Assembly: GCA_944354085.1 (NCBI GenBank)
Contig: CALVPW010000044.1
Coordinates: 1 to 25,211 of the forward strand
Direction of reading: 5' to 3'
DNA from: an uncultured Clostridia bacterium
GTDB taxonomy: Bacteria > Bacillota > Clostridia > Christensenellales > Borkfalkiaceae
DNA length: 25,211 nucleotides
The notes under the pieces were generated by a model. The model made no database searches, was not told where the DNA came from, and saw only the letters and a list, made by a program, of their open reading frames with translations. Made by a program: the position numbers and the translations under genes. Numbering within the stretch: position 1 is the first letter of the stretch; every line of letters begins with the position of its first letter. This document shows, one piece after another, positions 5,112 through 13,941 of this stretch.

Positions 5112-7532
5112 TTATTTGACGGGTTTTAAGTTCCAGATGTTCTTGGCGTATTCGCGGATGCTTCTGTCTGCCGAGAAGTACCCCGCAGCCGCAATGTTCA
5201 TGAGCGACTTTCTGTTCCACGAAAGTTTATCGTTGCGGTAAAGATCGCTCATCGCGCTCTGCGTGCGTGCATACGATTCATAATCGGCAAGGCACATATA
5301 GGGATCTGCAACGGGCGAATTGCGCAGCAGATAGTTGGCGATATCTGCAAACGACGTGCCGTTGAACCCGACGATGAGCGACTCGATGATCTTGCGCAGG
5401 CTGTAATCCTGGTTGTAATAGGCGCTCGAATTATACCCGCGCGACCAGATCTCGCGCACTTCGTCGGCGGTGAGCCCGAAGATAAAGATGTTGTCCTCCC
5501 CTGCCCGCTCCGTCATTTCGACGTTTGCGCCGTCCAGCGTTCCGATGGTGAGCGCGCCGTTGATCATGAACTTCATGTTGCCCGTGCCGCTCGCCTCCTT
5601 CCCCGCCAGAGAGATCTGCTCGGAGATCTCGCTCGCAGGCATGAGCGCTTCCGACATGGTCACGTTGTAGTTCTCCATGTATACGACGTTGAGCTTTTCG
5701 TTGATCTTGGGGTTTTTGCGGATATCTTCGGCAAGATAGCAGATGAGTTTGATGATCTGCTTCGCCATATCGTATCCCGCAGCCGCCTTTGCGCCGAAGA
5801 TATACGTTTTGGGCTGCATATCAAGATCGGGATCTTCGCGCAGCGCATTATAATCGGCGATGATGTGCAGCACGTTCAAAAGCTGACGTTTATACTCGTG
5901 CATGCGCTTTGCCTGCACGTCGAACAGCGTATCGGGATCGACGACGATCCCCTGCTGTTTTTTGGCATACGCGGCGAACTGACGTTTTTTGATGGCTTTG
6001 ATCTCGTTCAGACGCTTCAAAACGCTCTCGTCGTCGGCAAATTTGCGCAGCTCTTCGAGGCGCTCGGGATGCAGATCGTATCCGTCGCCGATGCATTCGG
6101 TGATGAGTGTGCAAAGTTCGGGATTGGATTGGTTGAGCCAGCGGCGGTGTGCGATGCCGTTGGTCACGTTGCAGAACTTATCGGGCGTATAGTCGTAAAA
6201 ATCGCGGAAAATGCTCTCCTTGATGATGTCGCTGTGCAGCCCCGAAACGCCGTTGACGCTGTGCGTGCCCATCACGCACAAATTCGCCATGCGCACGGTG
6301 TTGTGCGACAAAATAGACATACGGGAGATCTTTTCCCATTCGCCCGGGAAACGCTGCCAAAGATCGTCGCAGAAACGGCGGTTGATCTCCTTTAAGATGC
6401 CGTAGATGCGCGGGAGCCTGCGTGCGATCAGGTCCTCTGCCCACGTTTCGAGTGCTTCGGCAAGCACGGTGTGATTGGTATACGCGCAGGCCGCCGTCGT
6501 GATGTTCCACGCGACTTCCCAGTTGAAGTAATTTTCGTCCACGAGGATACGCATCAGCTCTGGGATGGCGAGCGCGGGATGGGTATCGTTGATGTGGATG
6601 GCAGCCATCTGCGGCAGCAGCGCGAGCGAGCCGTAGCGGCGCTTGTGATCGGACACGATGCATTGCAGCGACGCAGACACAAGGAAATACTGCTGTTTGA
6701 GGCGCAGAGATTTGCCCTCGTAATGATTATCCGAGGGATACAGCACTTTGGAGATGAGCTGCGCGTCCGTCTCGTCGCGCATGACCTCGTCGTAGTTCCC
6801 CTGCGAAAAGAGCTGCATATCGAACTTCTGCACGGCGCGCGAACGCCACAAACGGAGCGTGCTCACAGCATCCGAATCTTTGCCCGATACCATCATATCG
6901 TAAGCGATGGCTTCCACCTCTTTGGCGTTGCGGTACACGGTCTCCATGCCGTGATCCGTCCACTTTTCCTCGAGCGTACCGTCAAAACGAACGATGAAGT
7001 GCTTATCGGTGCGTTGGATGAGCCACGCGTCCCCGCCGGGAAGCCAAACGTCGGGCAGCTCGATCTGCCAGCCGTCGATGATCTTCTGCTTGAAAAGCCC
7101 GAACTGATAGCAGATGGAGAAACCCATCGCGGGATAGTCCTGCGTGGCGAGCCCATCCAAAAAGCAGGCGGCAAGCCGTCCGAGCCCCCCGTTGCCGAGC
7201 CCCGCGTCGGGCTCCTCTTCGTACAGGTCTTCGAGCGTGAGCTTGTAATCTTTGAGCGCGCCCTCGATCGCGTCGTAGATCCCGAGATTGTAGACGCTGT
7301 TTTTCAGCGACCGCCCCATCAAAAACTCCATGCAAAGGTAATAGACGCGCTTTGCTTTGCGGTTTTTCGTTTTGACGTGGAATTTTTGATGCTGTTCCGC
7401 CATGATGTCGCGTACGCTCATCACGACGGCGCGATAGATCTGCTCACGCGTTGCTTCCTGCGGGGCGACCCCGAAATAACGGGAGATCTTCCCCGAGATC
7501 AGACGTTGTGCCTCTTGTTCGGTCATTTTCAT
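5112..7532 (-). CDS. glgP: glycogen/maltodextrin phosphorylase
   Basis: An 806-residue GT35 alpha-glucan phosphorylase that releases glucose-1-phosphate from glycogen ends using pyridoxal phosphate. Full length for the family. Visible marks are VYYLCMEFLMGRSL near residues 63-76, EEPDAGLGNGGLGRLAACF near 105-125, and the PLP-lysine motif EASGTGNMKFMINGALTIGT, where the Lys after GTGNM carries the cofactor. It lies 119 bp downstream of glgA and 48 bp upstream of the GH13 gene. Two in-frame ATG codons occur at 7530-7532 and 7524-7526. The nearest GGAG is about 13 nt from the first, which is rather far, so the start is moderately certain. Placing phosphorylase with the synthetic genes in one operon suggests glycogen turnover is controlled at the enzyme level rather than by separate transcription. 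Confidence 0.96.
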   Translation of the reverse strand: MKMTEQEAQRLISGKISRYFGVAPQEATREQIYRAVVMSVRDIMAEQHQKFHVKTKNRKAKRVYYLCMEFLMGRSLKNSVYNLGIYDAIEGALKDYKLTLEDLYEEEPDAGLGNGGLGRLAACFLDGLATQDYPAMGFSICYQFGLFKQKIIDGWQIELPDVWLPGGDAWLIQRTDKHFIVRFDGTLEEKWTDHGMETVYRNAKEVEAIAYDMMVSGKDSDAVSTLRLWRSRAVQKFDMQLFSQGNYDEVMRDETDAQLISKVLYPSDNHYEGKSLRLKQQYFLVSASLQCIVSDHKRRYGSLALLPQMAAIHINDTHPALAIPELMRILVDENYFNWEVAWNITTAACAYTNHTVLAEALETWAEDLIARRLPRIYGILKEINRRFCDDLWQRFPGEWEKISRMSILSHNTVRMANLCVMGTHSVNGVSGLHSDIIKESIFRDFYDYTPDKFCNVTNGIAHRRWLNQSNPELCTLITECIGDGYDLHPERLEELRKFADDESVLKRLNEIKAIKKRQFAAYAKKQQGIVVDPDTLFDVQAKRMHEYKRQLLNVLHIIADYNALREDPDLDMQPKTYIFGAKAAAGYDMAKQIIKLICYLAEDIRKNPKINEKLNVVYMENYNVTMSEALMPASEISEQISLAGKEASGTGNMKFMINGALTIGTLDGANVEMTERAGEDNIFIFGLTADEVREIWSRGYNSSAYYNQDYSLRKIIESLIVGFNGTSFADIANYLLRNSPVADPYMCLADYESYARTQSAMSDLYRNDKLSWNRKSLMNIAAAGYFSADRSIREYAKNIWNLKPVK

Positions 7533-7651
7533 GTAAGATCGTGTTCTCCTGCCTGTTTGTTCAATTTCTGATCATTTTCAAAGACATAAAGAACGGAGGA
7601 GCAAAGACGGCGAAATGCGTTTTGCCCCTCTCGCATTCCTTTTCTTTTACG

Positions 7652-9247
7652 TTATTTGAGCATGCCCAAATACAGCCCTTCGTAATACGACGCCGATTTC
7701 GCCCACGAGAAGTCGGTCTCCATCGCCTTCTTTTGGAGCGCCTTCCATGCATCCTTGTCGTGATAGACGCCGATCGCCTCGTTGATCACGTACAACATAT
7801 CGTATGCGTTATAGTCGTGGAAGGTAAACCCGTTGCCGCCCGCGCCGTACGGCGTGATGCTGTCGCGCAGGCCACCCGTCTCGCGGACGATGGCGACCGT
7901 CCCGTAACGGGATGCGATCATCTGCGAAAGCCCGCACGGCTCGCTCTTGCTGGGCATCAGGAAGATATCCGCGCCCGCATAGATCTTACGCGAAAGATCG
8001 GAGTTAAAGGAGATGATGGAGACCACCTTCCCCTGATAGCGGCGCGCAAGGTCGCTGAAATAGTTCTCGTATGTGGAATCGCCCGTGCCAAGCAGAACGA
8101 ACTGCATATCCTGACGGAGCGCCTGTTCGATCACCTCTTTCACGAGGTCGAGCCCCTTGTGCGAAACAAGGCGGGTGATCATCGCGACGATGGGCGTTTC
8201 GGGCTTGACGGGGAGATTGAGCATGCGCTGCAATTCCTCTTTGCAGATGGCTTTGTTCGCCATGTTCTCCGCGTCGTAATTCGCGAACAGCGACTTATCC
8301 GTCGCGGGATTGTAGTAATCGGTATCGATGCCGTTCAAGATCCCGCACAGCTTGAATTCGTTGCGGCGGATGATGGGATCGAGCCCGTGCGAATAGTACG
8401 GGTCTTTGATCTCCCCCGCATAGGTGGGGCTCACCGTCGAGAAGCGCTCGCAGCATTCGATCGCCCCTTTCATCAGGTTGATGCAGCGGTCGTACTCCAC
8501 CAGATAACGGAAACGGTTGGAGATCCCGAAGAGGTCTTCCAAAATATCGAGCGAATATTTTCCCTGATATTCGATGTTATGGATGGTGAAGACGGCGCGG
8601 ATGAACTGATATTCGGGACGGAAGCAATAGATCGTCTTCAAATACAGCGCCGCAAGCGCAGCCTGCCAATCGTGGCAGTGCAGGATGTCGGGATAAAATC
8701 CGATAAAGGAAAGGATCTCCATCACGCCGCGGCAGAAGAACGCGAAACGCTCGCCGTCGTCGTAGTATCCGTAGCATCCTGGACGCTTGAAGTAATACTC
8801 GTTATCGACAAAATAGAACTTGACGTTGTTGGCTTCGTACTCAAAGATCCCGCAATATTGGTTTCTCCACGAAAGCGGAACGAAGATATTGCCGATGAAC
8901 TTGAAATCCTTGCGGTATTCCTTTTTGATATCCTGATAGAGCGGGATGATGACGCGCACATCGTACGCGTCGCTCTTGGCAAGCGCCTTGGAGAGCGAGC
9001 CGATGACCTCGGCGAGACCGCCCGTCGAAATAAAGGGCGCCGCCTCCGAAGCCACGAACAAGATCTTCTTTTTCGCTACGACGGTGATCTCGGGCGCGGG
9101 CGCCTCCTGCGGCGTATCCTGTGCAGCCACGACCTCTACGGGCGGCACGTTGACGACGGCGGCTTCCGCCGCTTCGGCGACGGGCTCCGCCTTAGGCGCT
9201 GCGACCGTCTTTTTGGTGGTGTTCTTTTTGGTTTTGGTTGTACTCAT
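7652..9247 (-). CDS. glgA: glycogen synthase with N-terminal low-complexity extension
   Basis: A 531-residue GT5 ADP-glucose:glycogen glucosyltransferase that elongates alpha-1,4 chains. The catalytic part starts at KKILFVASEAAPF (60-72) and ends with the Rossmann C-terminal domain containing KSEPCGLSQMIASRYGTVAIVRETGGL. Two features stand out. Residues 1-58 are an added Lys/Thr then Ala/Pro/Glu-rich segment (MSTTKTKKNTTKKTVAAPK...) absent from typical GlgA and probably disordered. The substrate-binding KTGGL motif reads STGGL (74-78), so the Lys that binds ADP-glucose in E. coli GlgA is Ser; some clostridial synthases also lack it. The start ATG is preceded by GAGGAGG with good spacing, which supports the long form. 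It lies 81 bp after glgD, and a strong palindrome occupies that gap. Confidence 0.95.
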   Translation of the reverse strand: MSTTKTKKNTTKKTVAAPKAEPVAEAAEAAVVNVPPVEVVAAQDTPQEAPAPEITVVAKKKILFVASEAAPFISTGGLAEVIGSLSKALAKSDAYDVRVIIPLYQDIKKEYRKDFKFIGNIFVPLSWRNQYCGIFEYEANNVKFYFVDNEYYFKRPGCYGYYDDGERFAFFCRGVMEILSFIGFYPDILHCHDWQAALAALYLKTIYCFRPEYQFIRAVFTIHNIEYQGKYSLDILEDLFGISNRFRYLVEYDRCINLMKGAIECCERFSTVSPTYAGEIKDPYYSHGLDPIIRRNEFKLCGILNGIDTDYYNPATDKSLFANYDAENMANKAICKEELQRMLNLPVKPETPIVAMITRLVSHKGLDLVKEVIEQALRQDMQFVLLGTGDSTYENYFSDLARRYQGKVVSIISFNSDLSRKIYAGADIFLMPSKSEPCGLSQMIASRYGTVAIVRETGGLRDSITPYGAGGNGFTFHDYNAYDMLYVINEAIGVYHDKDAWKALQKKAMETDFSWAKSASYYEGLYLGMLK

Positions 9248-9293
9248 GCGTTCCTCCTCTTATCATTCCCCGAAATCTGCCTGCGCAAACGCG

Positions 9294-9313
9294 GGCGGCG
9301 CATATGCGCCGCC
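9294..9313. promoter_or_regulatory. intercistronic palindrome between glgD and glgA
   Basis: A perfect 20 bp palindrome, with half-site GGCGGCGCAT followed by its exact complement. Partly matched flanks (GCAA/TTGC) extend it. In RNA it would form a very stable stem. No T-tract follows, so it is not a standard terminator. It could act in mRNA processing, stability, or differential expression of glgA relative to glgD. Confidence 0.6.
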
Positions 9314-9328
9314 GCGGGCTTGCATCGT

Positions 9329-10447
9329 TTAGATCATTCTGCCTTTTGCGATGAAGTACGGAAGTTCCGCACATCCCGCAAGGTGACGTCTGTCGCGGAT
9401 CACGGCGTTCTTATCCGTGATCACGCAGTCGAGCGTGACGGACGAACCGACGACGCTGTCCTGCATGATGATGGAATTTTTGACGACGCTCCCCTTCCCG
9501 ATCTTGACGCCGCGGAACAGGATGCAGTTCTCCACCGTCCCCTCGATCTCGCAGCCGTCGGAAATGAGCGAATTCTTTACGACCGCGCCGTCGCTGTATT
9601 TGCTGGGCGCCGAATCGCGGACCTTGGTATAGATATCGCGCGCGCCGAACAGTTCGTCGCGGACGTTCTTATCCAAGAGCTCCATGCTGTGCGCATAGTA
9701 TTTTTCCAGCGAGTCGATGCTTGCGCAGTATCCCTTGAAGGCATAGCCGTAGATCCTGAGCCCTTCGACGTTCTTTGCAAGGATATCCTTGCCGAAGCTG
9801 GAGAGCCCGCGCGTGACCGCATCCTGGATGATGTTGATGAGGAACTCGCGCCCGATCACCATGATATTGGCGTATACGTTGCACTTCGTTTTCTGTTTGA
9901 GGTGCGGGTTGATCTTGACGCCCGTCACTCTGCCCTCTTCGTCGGGCGTGAGCGTCATAAAGTATCCCGATTGGATGGGCGCTTCCTCTTCGATATACGT
10001 CATCGTGATGTCCGCACCCTTCTCCTCGTGATAGCGGATGATGTCTGCGATATCCACGCGGGCGATCACGTCGCAATCGGAGATGACGACATACTCCTCG
10101 TTACGGTGATTCAAAAATCCCGTGATGCCCTTCAGGGCTTCGAGGCGGTTGGTATAGGGCGCGTCCGTCTCATCCGAATAAGGCGGAAGCAGGATGATGC
10201 CGCCGTCCTTACGGGCGAGATCCCAATCCTTCCCGCTGCCGAGATGGTCCATCAGCGACTGATAGTTGTACTTCGTAACGATGCCGACGGTGGTGATGCC
10301 GGAATTGACGAAGTTGGAAAGCGAAAAGTCGATGAGACGATATCTGCCGCCGAACGGGATGGACGCCATCGTTCTGTGGCGGGAGAGTTCGGGGATGTTC
10401 TCATCGTGAACGTTGGAAAAAATAACTCCTACTGCCGAATTTGCCAT
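9329..10447 (-). CDS. glgD: GlgD, glucose-1-phosphate adenylyltransferase partner subunit
   Basis: A 372-residue GlgC paralogue typical of Bacillota. It starts MANSAVGVIFSNVHDENIPEL instead of the GlgC nucleotide-binding LAGGQGSRL, so it lacks the glycine-rich pyrophosphorylase signature and is probably catalytically weak or inactive by itself. The nucleotidyltransferase fold is retained (FGGRYRLIDFSLSNFVNSGI), followed by a left-handed beta-helix region (about 270-350). In Geobacillus, GlgD forms a complex with GlgC and raises its activity, and the same role is inferred here. The ATG lies three bases after the glgC stop. The ribosome binding site GGGGGAG is inside the last glgC codons, so the two are tightly coupled, as expected of partners needed in fixed ratio. 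Confidence 0.95.
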   Translation of the reverse strand: MANSAVGVIFSNVHDENIPELSRHRTMASIPFGGRYRLIDFSLSNFVNSGITTVGIVTKYNYQSLMDHLGSGKDWDLARKDGGIILLPPYSDETDAPYTNRLEALKGITGFLNHRNEEYVVISDCDVIARVDIADIIRYHEEKGADITMTYIEEEAPIQSGYFMTLTPDEEGRVTGVKINPHLKQKTKCNVYANIMVIGREFLINIIQDAVTRGLSSFGKDILAKNVEGLRIYGYAFKGYCASIDSLEKYYAHSMELLDKNVRDELFGARDIYTKVRDSAPSKYSDGAVVKNSLISDGCEIEGTVENCILFRGVKIGKGSVVKNSIIMQDSVVGSSVTLDCVITDKNAVIRDRRHLAGCAELPYFIAKGRMI

Positions 10448-10450
10448 GGT

Positions 10451-11647
10451 TTACTCCCCCTTATAATCCTTATCGAGGATCTGCCCGCCTGCGACCTTTG
10501 CGCCTGCGCCGATCGTGATGTTCCTGCCGAGCACGGCAATGCCGGCGTTCTTTTCCTTGTCTTCGCCCACAACGGCGCCCTCTTCCACCACGGTGTTCTC
10601 GTCGATGATGGAATACACGACTTTGGCGCCCTTTTTGACGACGCTGCCTGCCATGAGGACGCTGTCGACGACCTCCGCCCCCTCTTCGACGACGACGTTG
10701 CTCGAAAGCACGGAATGCTCCACTTTGCCTTCGATCTCGCAGCCGAGCGAAATGAGCGAATTGCCGACCTGCGCCTTATCGCCGATATATTCGGGCGGAG
10801 CGAGCGGGTTGCGGGAATGGATCTTCCAATCGGGATCGCTCACGTCGAACGCGGGATCGTCCCCCAAAAGGTCCATATTCGACTCCCACAGCGAGGAGAT
10901 GGTGCCTACGTCCTTCCAATAGCCGCTGAACCGATAGGAGAACATCTTCTCGCCCGCGTTGAGCATGGCGGGAAGCACGTCTTTCCCGAAGTCCTTGCTC
11001 GAATTGGGGTTGGCGTCGTCCTCGGTGAGGTATTTGAAGAGCTTGCTCGCCGTGAAGATATAGATCCCCATCGAGGCAAGATTGCTCTTGGGCTGCTTGG
11101 GTTTTTCTTCGAACTGGTAGATGGAACCGTCCTCGTTGGTGTTGAGGATGCCGAAGCGCGAAGCCTCTTTCATCGGGACTTCGATGGCTGCGATCGTGCA
11201 ATCGGCGCCCGTCGCCTTGTGCGCTTTGAGCATGGCGGCGTAATCCATCTTATAGATGTGGTCGCCCGAAAGGATGAGCACGTATTCGGGATTATACTTT
11301 TGCATGAACGCGAGGTTCTGATAGATGGCGTTTGCCGTGCCTTCGAACCAGGACGACTTTTTCTTTGCCTGGTACGGCGACAGGATATGTACGCCGCCGA
11401 ACGAGCGGTCGAGATCCCACGGCTGACCGTTTCCGATGTACTCGTTGAGTTCGAGCGGTTCGTACTGCGTGAGCACGCCCACCGTATCGATCCCCGAATT
11501 GATGCAGTTGCTCAAAGGGAAATCGATGATACGATACTTCCCGCCGAACGCGACCGCAGGTTTTGCAATGTTGTTGGTGAGCGCGTAAAGACGGCTGCCT
11601 TGCCCGCCCGCGAGCAACATTGCGACACATTCCTTCTTTCTTTGCAT
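10451..11647 (-). CDS. glgC: glucose-1-phosphate adenylyltransferase (ADP-glucose pyrophosphorylase)
   Basis: A 398-residue enzyme that makes ADP-glucose from ATP and glucose-1-phosphate, the committed step of bacterial glycogen synthesis. The signature MLLAGGQGSRLYALT (10-24) is intact. It is followed by KPAVAFGGKYRIIDFPLSNC, the GHI-type catalytic stretch LSGDHIYKMDY and the substrate-binding FEEKPKQPKSNLASMGIY. The C-terminal half has hexapeptide-like beta-helix repeats. The ribosome binding site AGGGGG lies nine bases before the ATG. It is followed after three bases by glgD and preceded by a 96 bp gap after glgB that holds only a weak hairpin. Confidence 0.96.
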   Translation of the reverse strand: MQRKKECVAMLLAGGQGSRLYALTNNIAKPAVAFGGKYRIIDFPLSNCINSGIDTVGVLTQYEPLELNEYIGNGQPWDLDRSFGGVHILSPYQAKKKSSWFEGTANAIYQNLAFMQKYNPEYVLILSGDHIYKMDYAAMLKAHKATGADCTIAAIEVPMKEASRFGILNTNEDGSIYQFEEKPKQPKSNLASMGIYIFTASKLFKYLTEDDANPNSSKDFGKDVLPAMLNAGEKMFSYRFSGYWKDVGTISSLWESNMDLLGDDPAFDVSDPDWKIHSRNPLAPPEYIGDKAQVGNSLISLGCEIEGKVEHSVLSSNVVVEEGAEVVDSVLMAGSVVKKGAKVVYSIIDENTVVEEGAVVGEDKEKNAGIAVLGRNITIGAGAKVAGGQILDKDYKGE

Positions 11648-11743
11648 ACTACAGAACCCCCTGTAAAACTCCTATATTTATTTCGGCATTCAAGCCGCAG
11701 AGTCCGTCATATCTTCTTTCTGTCTCGGTTTCAAGTCCCGTCG

Positions 11744-13735
11744 TTATTTGACCGTCTTTTTTGCCGCAGGCTTCTTGGCGGCAGGTTTTTTCGCCGCGGG
11801 CGCCTTGGCGGGCTTGGGTGCATCGGGTTCGCGCACCAGATACAAGCACGTCATCTTCGGCATCGCCACGGGGATGGAATACTCTTTGCCGTGGCTGGGC
11901 TTTTTGACCGCGGAGATCGTCTTTTTGGCGATCTTCCCTTCGCCGCCGTACTTTTTATCGTCGGTGTCGAACACGACTTTGTATTTGCCGCGGCGCGGCA
12001 CGCCGAGACGGTAATCGGGCACGTCCACACCCGAGAAGCACACGAGCGCGATGACCTCGTTCCCCGCCTTGTCCCTGCGCAGGAAGGCGACGATATTGCG
12101 GTCTGCATCGTCGGGCGCGAGCCATTCGAACCCGTCCCAGGAATCCTCCACTTCGTACAGCGCGGGCGTCGAAAGATAAAACTCGTTGAGCTCGCGCACC
12201 ATCAAAGAGAGTTTTCCGTGCAGCTCGTAGCGATCCATGAGGAAAAATTCCAGCCCCTCGTGATAATCCCACTCTTTGAACTGCCCGAACTCATACCCCA
12301 TGAAGTTGAGCTTTTTGCCGGGATGCGCCATCATATAGCCGAGGAAGGAACGCACGCCCGCGAACTTCTCTTCGTAAGTGCCCGGCATCTTGTTGATGAG
12401 CGAGCACTTGCCGTGCACGACCTCGTCGTGCGAGATGGGCAGAACGTAGTTCTCGGAGAAGGCATACATCATCGAGAAGGTGAGTTTGCTGTGATTGTAC
12501 ATACGGAAATACGGGTTGAGGCACAGATACGAGAGCATATCGTTCATCCAGCCCATATTCCATTTGAAGTTGAAGCCGAGCCCGCCGACAGAGCCTGGTT
12601 TGGTCACGAGCCCCCACGCGGTGGACTCTTCGGCGATCATGAGCGCATACGGGAAGCGCAGGAACACCGCCTCGTTGAGCTTGCGCAGGAATGCGATGGC
12701 TTCGAGGTTCTTGTTCTCGCCGTAGATGTTCGGCACCCATTCGCCGGGGCGCTTGTCGTAATCGAGGTAGAGCATGGAAGCCACGGCGTCCACGCGCAGC
12801 CCGTCGACATGATACTTGTCAAAGAAGAAGCACGCGTCGGAAATAAGGAAGGAGAGCACCTCGTTCCTGCCGTAATCGAAGCGGCGCGTCCCCCAGCTCT
12901 TGTGCTCCATCCTGTCCCACTGGCTGCTCTCGTAGAGCGGCTGCCCGTCGAACTCGTACAATCCCTGCGCGTCCTTGGGGAAGTGCGCGGGGACCCAATC
13001 GAGGATAACGCCGATGCCCGCGCGGTGGAATTCGTCCACGAGGTGCATAAAATCTTTCGGCGTGCCCATACGGGAGGTCACGGCATAGTAACCCGTCACC
13101 TGATAGCCCCACGACCCTTCGAAGGGAAATTCGGTCACGGGCATGAATTCCACGTGCGTATACCCCATCTCCTTGACGTAAGGCACGAGCTCGCGCGCAA
13201 GATCGTCGTAGGAGTAGAAGTTTCCGTCGTCATGGCGCCGCCACGAGAGCAGGTTCACCTCGTAGATGTTCATGGGCGAGGTAAAGATGTTCTTTTGGCG
13301 CAGCCCTTCGAAATACGCCTTGTCCTGCCACTCGTAGCCGTCAAGATCGTACAATTTGGACGCCGTCGCGGGAGGCGTCTCGGTATGGAACCCGACGGGA
13401 TCGGCTTTCATGAGCTGTCTTCCGTCCGCCGCGGTGATGCAATATTTGTATACGTCGTACTGCTTCACCCCGGGGATAAAGAGCTCGAAGCTCTCCCCGT
13501 CGATCATGCGCTGCATGACGTTGGCTTCCGCATTCCAATCGTTGAAATCCCCCACGACGGAAACGCTCCTTGCGTGCGGCGCCCATACGCGGAAGACGTA
13601 TCCCTCCTCTTCGCCGCGCACTTCCTTATGCGCGCCGAAGATCTCGTAAATGCGGTCGTTCTTCCCGTGGTGATATAAGTAGAGCGGAAAATCCGTCAAG
13701 CTGCCCACGGTTTCCTTCGTCGTGTTCTTCTGCAT
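11744..13735 (-). CDS. glgB: 1,4-alpha-glucan branching enzyme with Lys/Ala/Pro-rich tail
   Basis: A 663-residue GH13 branching enzyme that makes alpha-1,6 branches. An N-terminal CBM48 domain (YVFRVWAPHARSVSVVGDFNDW, about 46-67) precedes the barrel. Catalytic regions are DWVPAHFPKD, DGLRVDAVASML (nucleophile Asp), IAEES (acid Glu) and ISHDEVVHGK. The protein ends in an unusual tail of about 27 residues made of repeated PAAKK units after the normal beta domain, resembling histone H1-like basic tails. Start: ATG 13733-13735 has AAAGGAG six bases upstream. An ATG 24 codons further upstream (13805-13807) lies at the 5' edge of the transcript and has no ribosome binding site. It is the first gene of the operon and has a clear promoter. 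Confidence 0.95.
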   Translation of the reverse strand: MQKNTTKETVGSLTDFPLYLYHHGKNDRIYEIFGAHKEVRGEEEGYVFRVWAPHARSVSVVGDFNDWNAEANVMQRMIDGESFELFIPGVKQYDVYKYCITAADGRQLMKADPVGFHTETPPATASKLYDLDGYEWQDKAYFEGLRQKNIFTSPMNIYEVNLLSWRRHDDGNFYSYDDLARELVPYVKEMGYTHVEFMPVTEFPFEGSWGYQVTGYYAVTSRMGTPKDFMHLVDEFHRAGIGVILDWVPAHFPKDAQGLYEFDGQPLYESSQWDRMEHKSWGTRRFDYGRNEVLSFLISDACFFFDKYHVDGLRVDAVASMLYLDYDKRPGEWVPNIYGENKNLEAIAFLRKLNEAVFLRFPYALMIAEESTAWGLVTKPGSVGGLGFNFKWNMGWMNDMLSYLCLNPYFRMYNHSKLTFSMMYAFSENYVLPISHDEVVHGKCSLINKMPGTYEEKFAGVRSFLGYMMAHPGKKLNFMGYEFGQFKEWDYHEGLEFFLMDRYELHGKLSLMVRELNEFYLSTPALYEVEDSWDGFEWLAPDDADRNIVAFLRRDKAGNEVIALVCFSGVDVPDYRLGVPRRGKYKVVFDTDDKKYGGEGKIAKKTISAVKKPSHGKEYSIPVAMPKMTCLYLVREPDAPKPAKAPAAKKPAAKKPAAKKTVK

Positions 13736-13807
13736 CGCGTCTCCTTTTGGATCGAAATCCCCCTTACATTCGGCGCAGGCGGAAGATATCCGCTGTGCGT
13801 CGATCAT

Positions 13808-13836
13808 ATTATACTATATTTTGCGCTCGGTTTCAA
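13808..13836 (-). promoter_or_regulatory. glycogen operon promoter
   Basis: A -35 TTGAAA (13831-13836), a 17 bp spacer and a -10 TATAAT (13808-13813). Transcription should begin near 13801, leaving a 5' leader of about 66 nt before glgB. No known riboswitch was recognised in that leader. Confidence 0.85.
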
Positions 13837-13900
13837 TACCCATTTTGCATTTTTTAGGGATTTTTTCAAAAAAAATTTATCCAAATTTGCAAGTTGATGC

Positions 13901-13928
13901 AAAAAATCCCCCTCGGGAGCGCCGAGGG
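13901..13928 (-). terminator. ilvC terminator
   Basis: On the minus strand a CCCTCGG/CCGAGGG stem (13928-13922 and 13916-13910) has a 5 nt loop and is followed by GGATTTTTT. It lies 13 bp after the ilvC stop. Confidence 0.8.
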
Positions 13929-13941
13929 AGATCGTTCGTGC

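Noticed and set aside
7451..13678. A 2075-codon open frame on the plus strand
   Set aside because: It lies opposite the glycogen operon genes, all clearly real by motif. It has no recognisable domain and is explained by codon bias leaving few stops on the opposite strand.
13736..13801. Riboswitch in the glycogen operon leader
   Set aside because: The 66 nt leader shows no recognisable riboswitch core; only a ribosome binding site was found.
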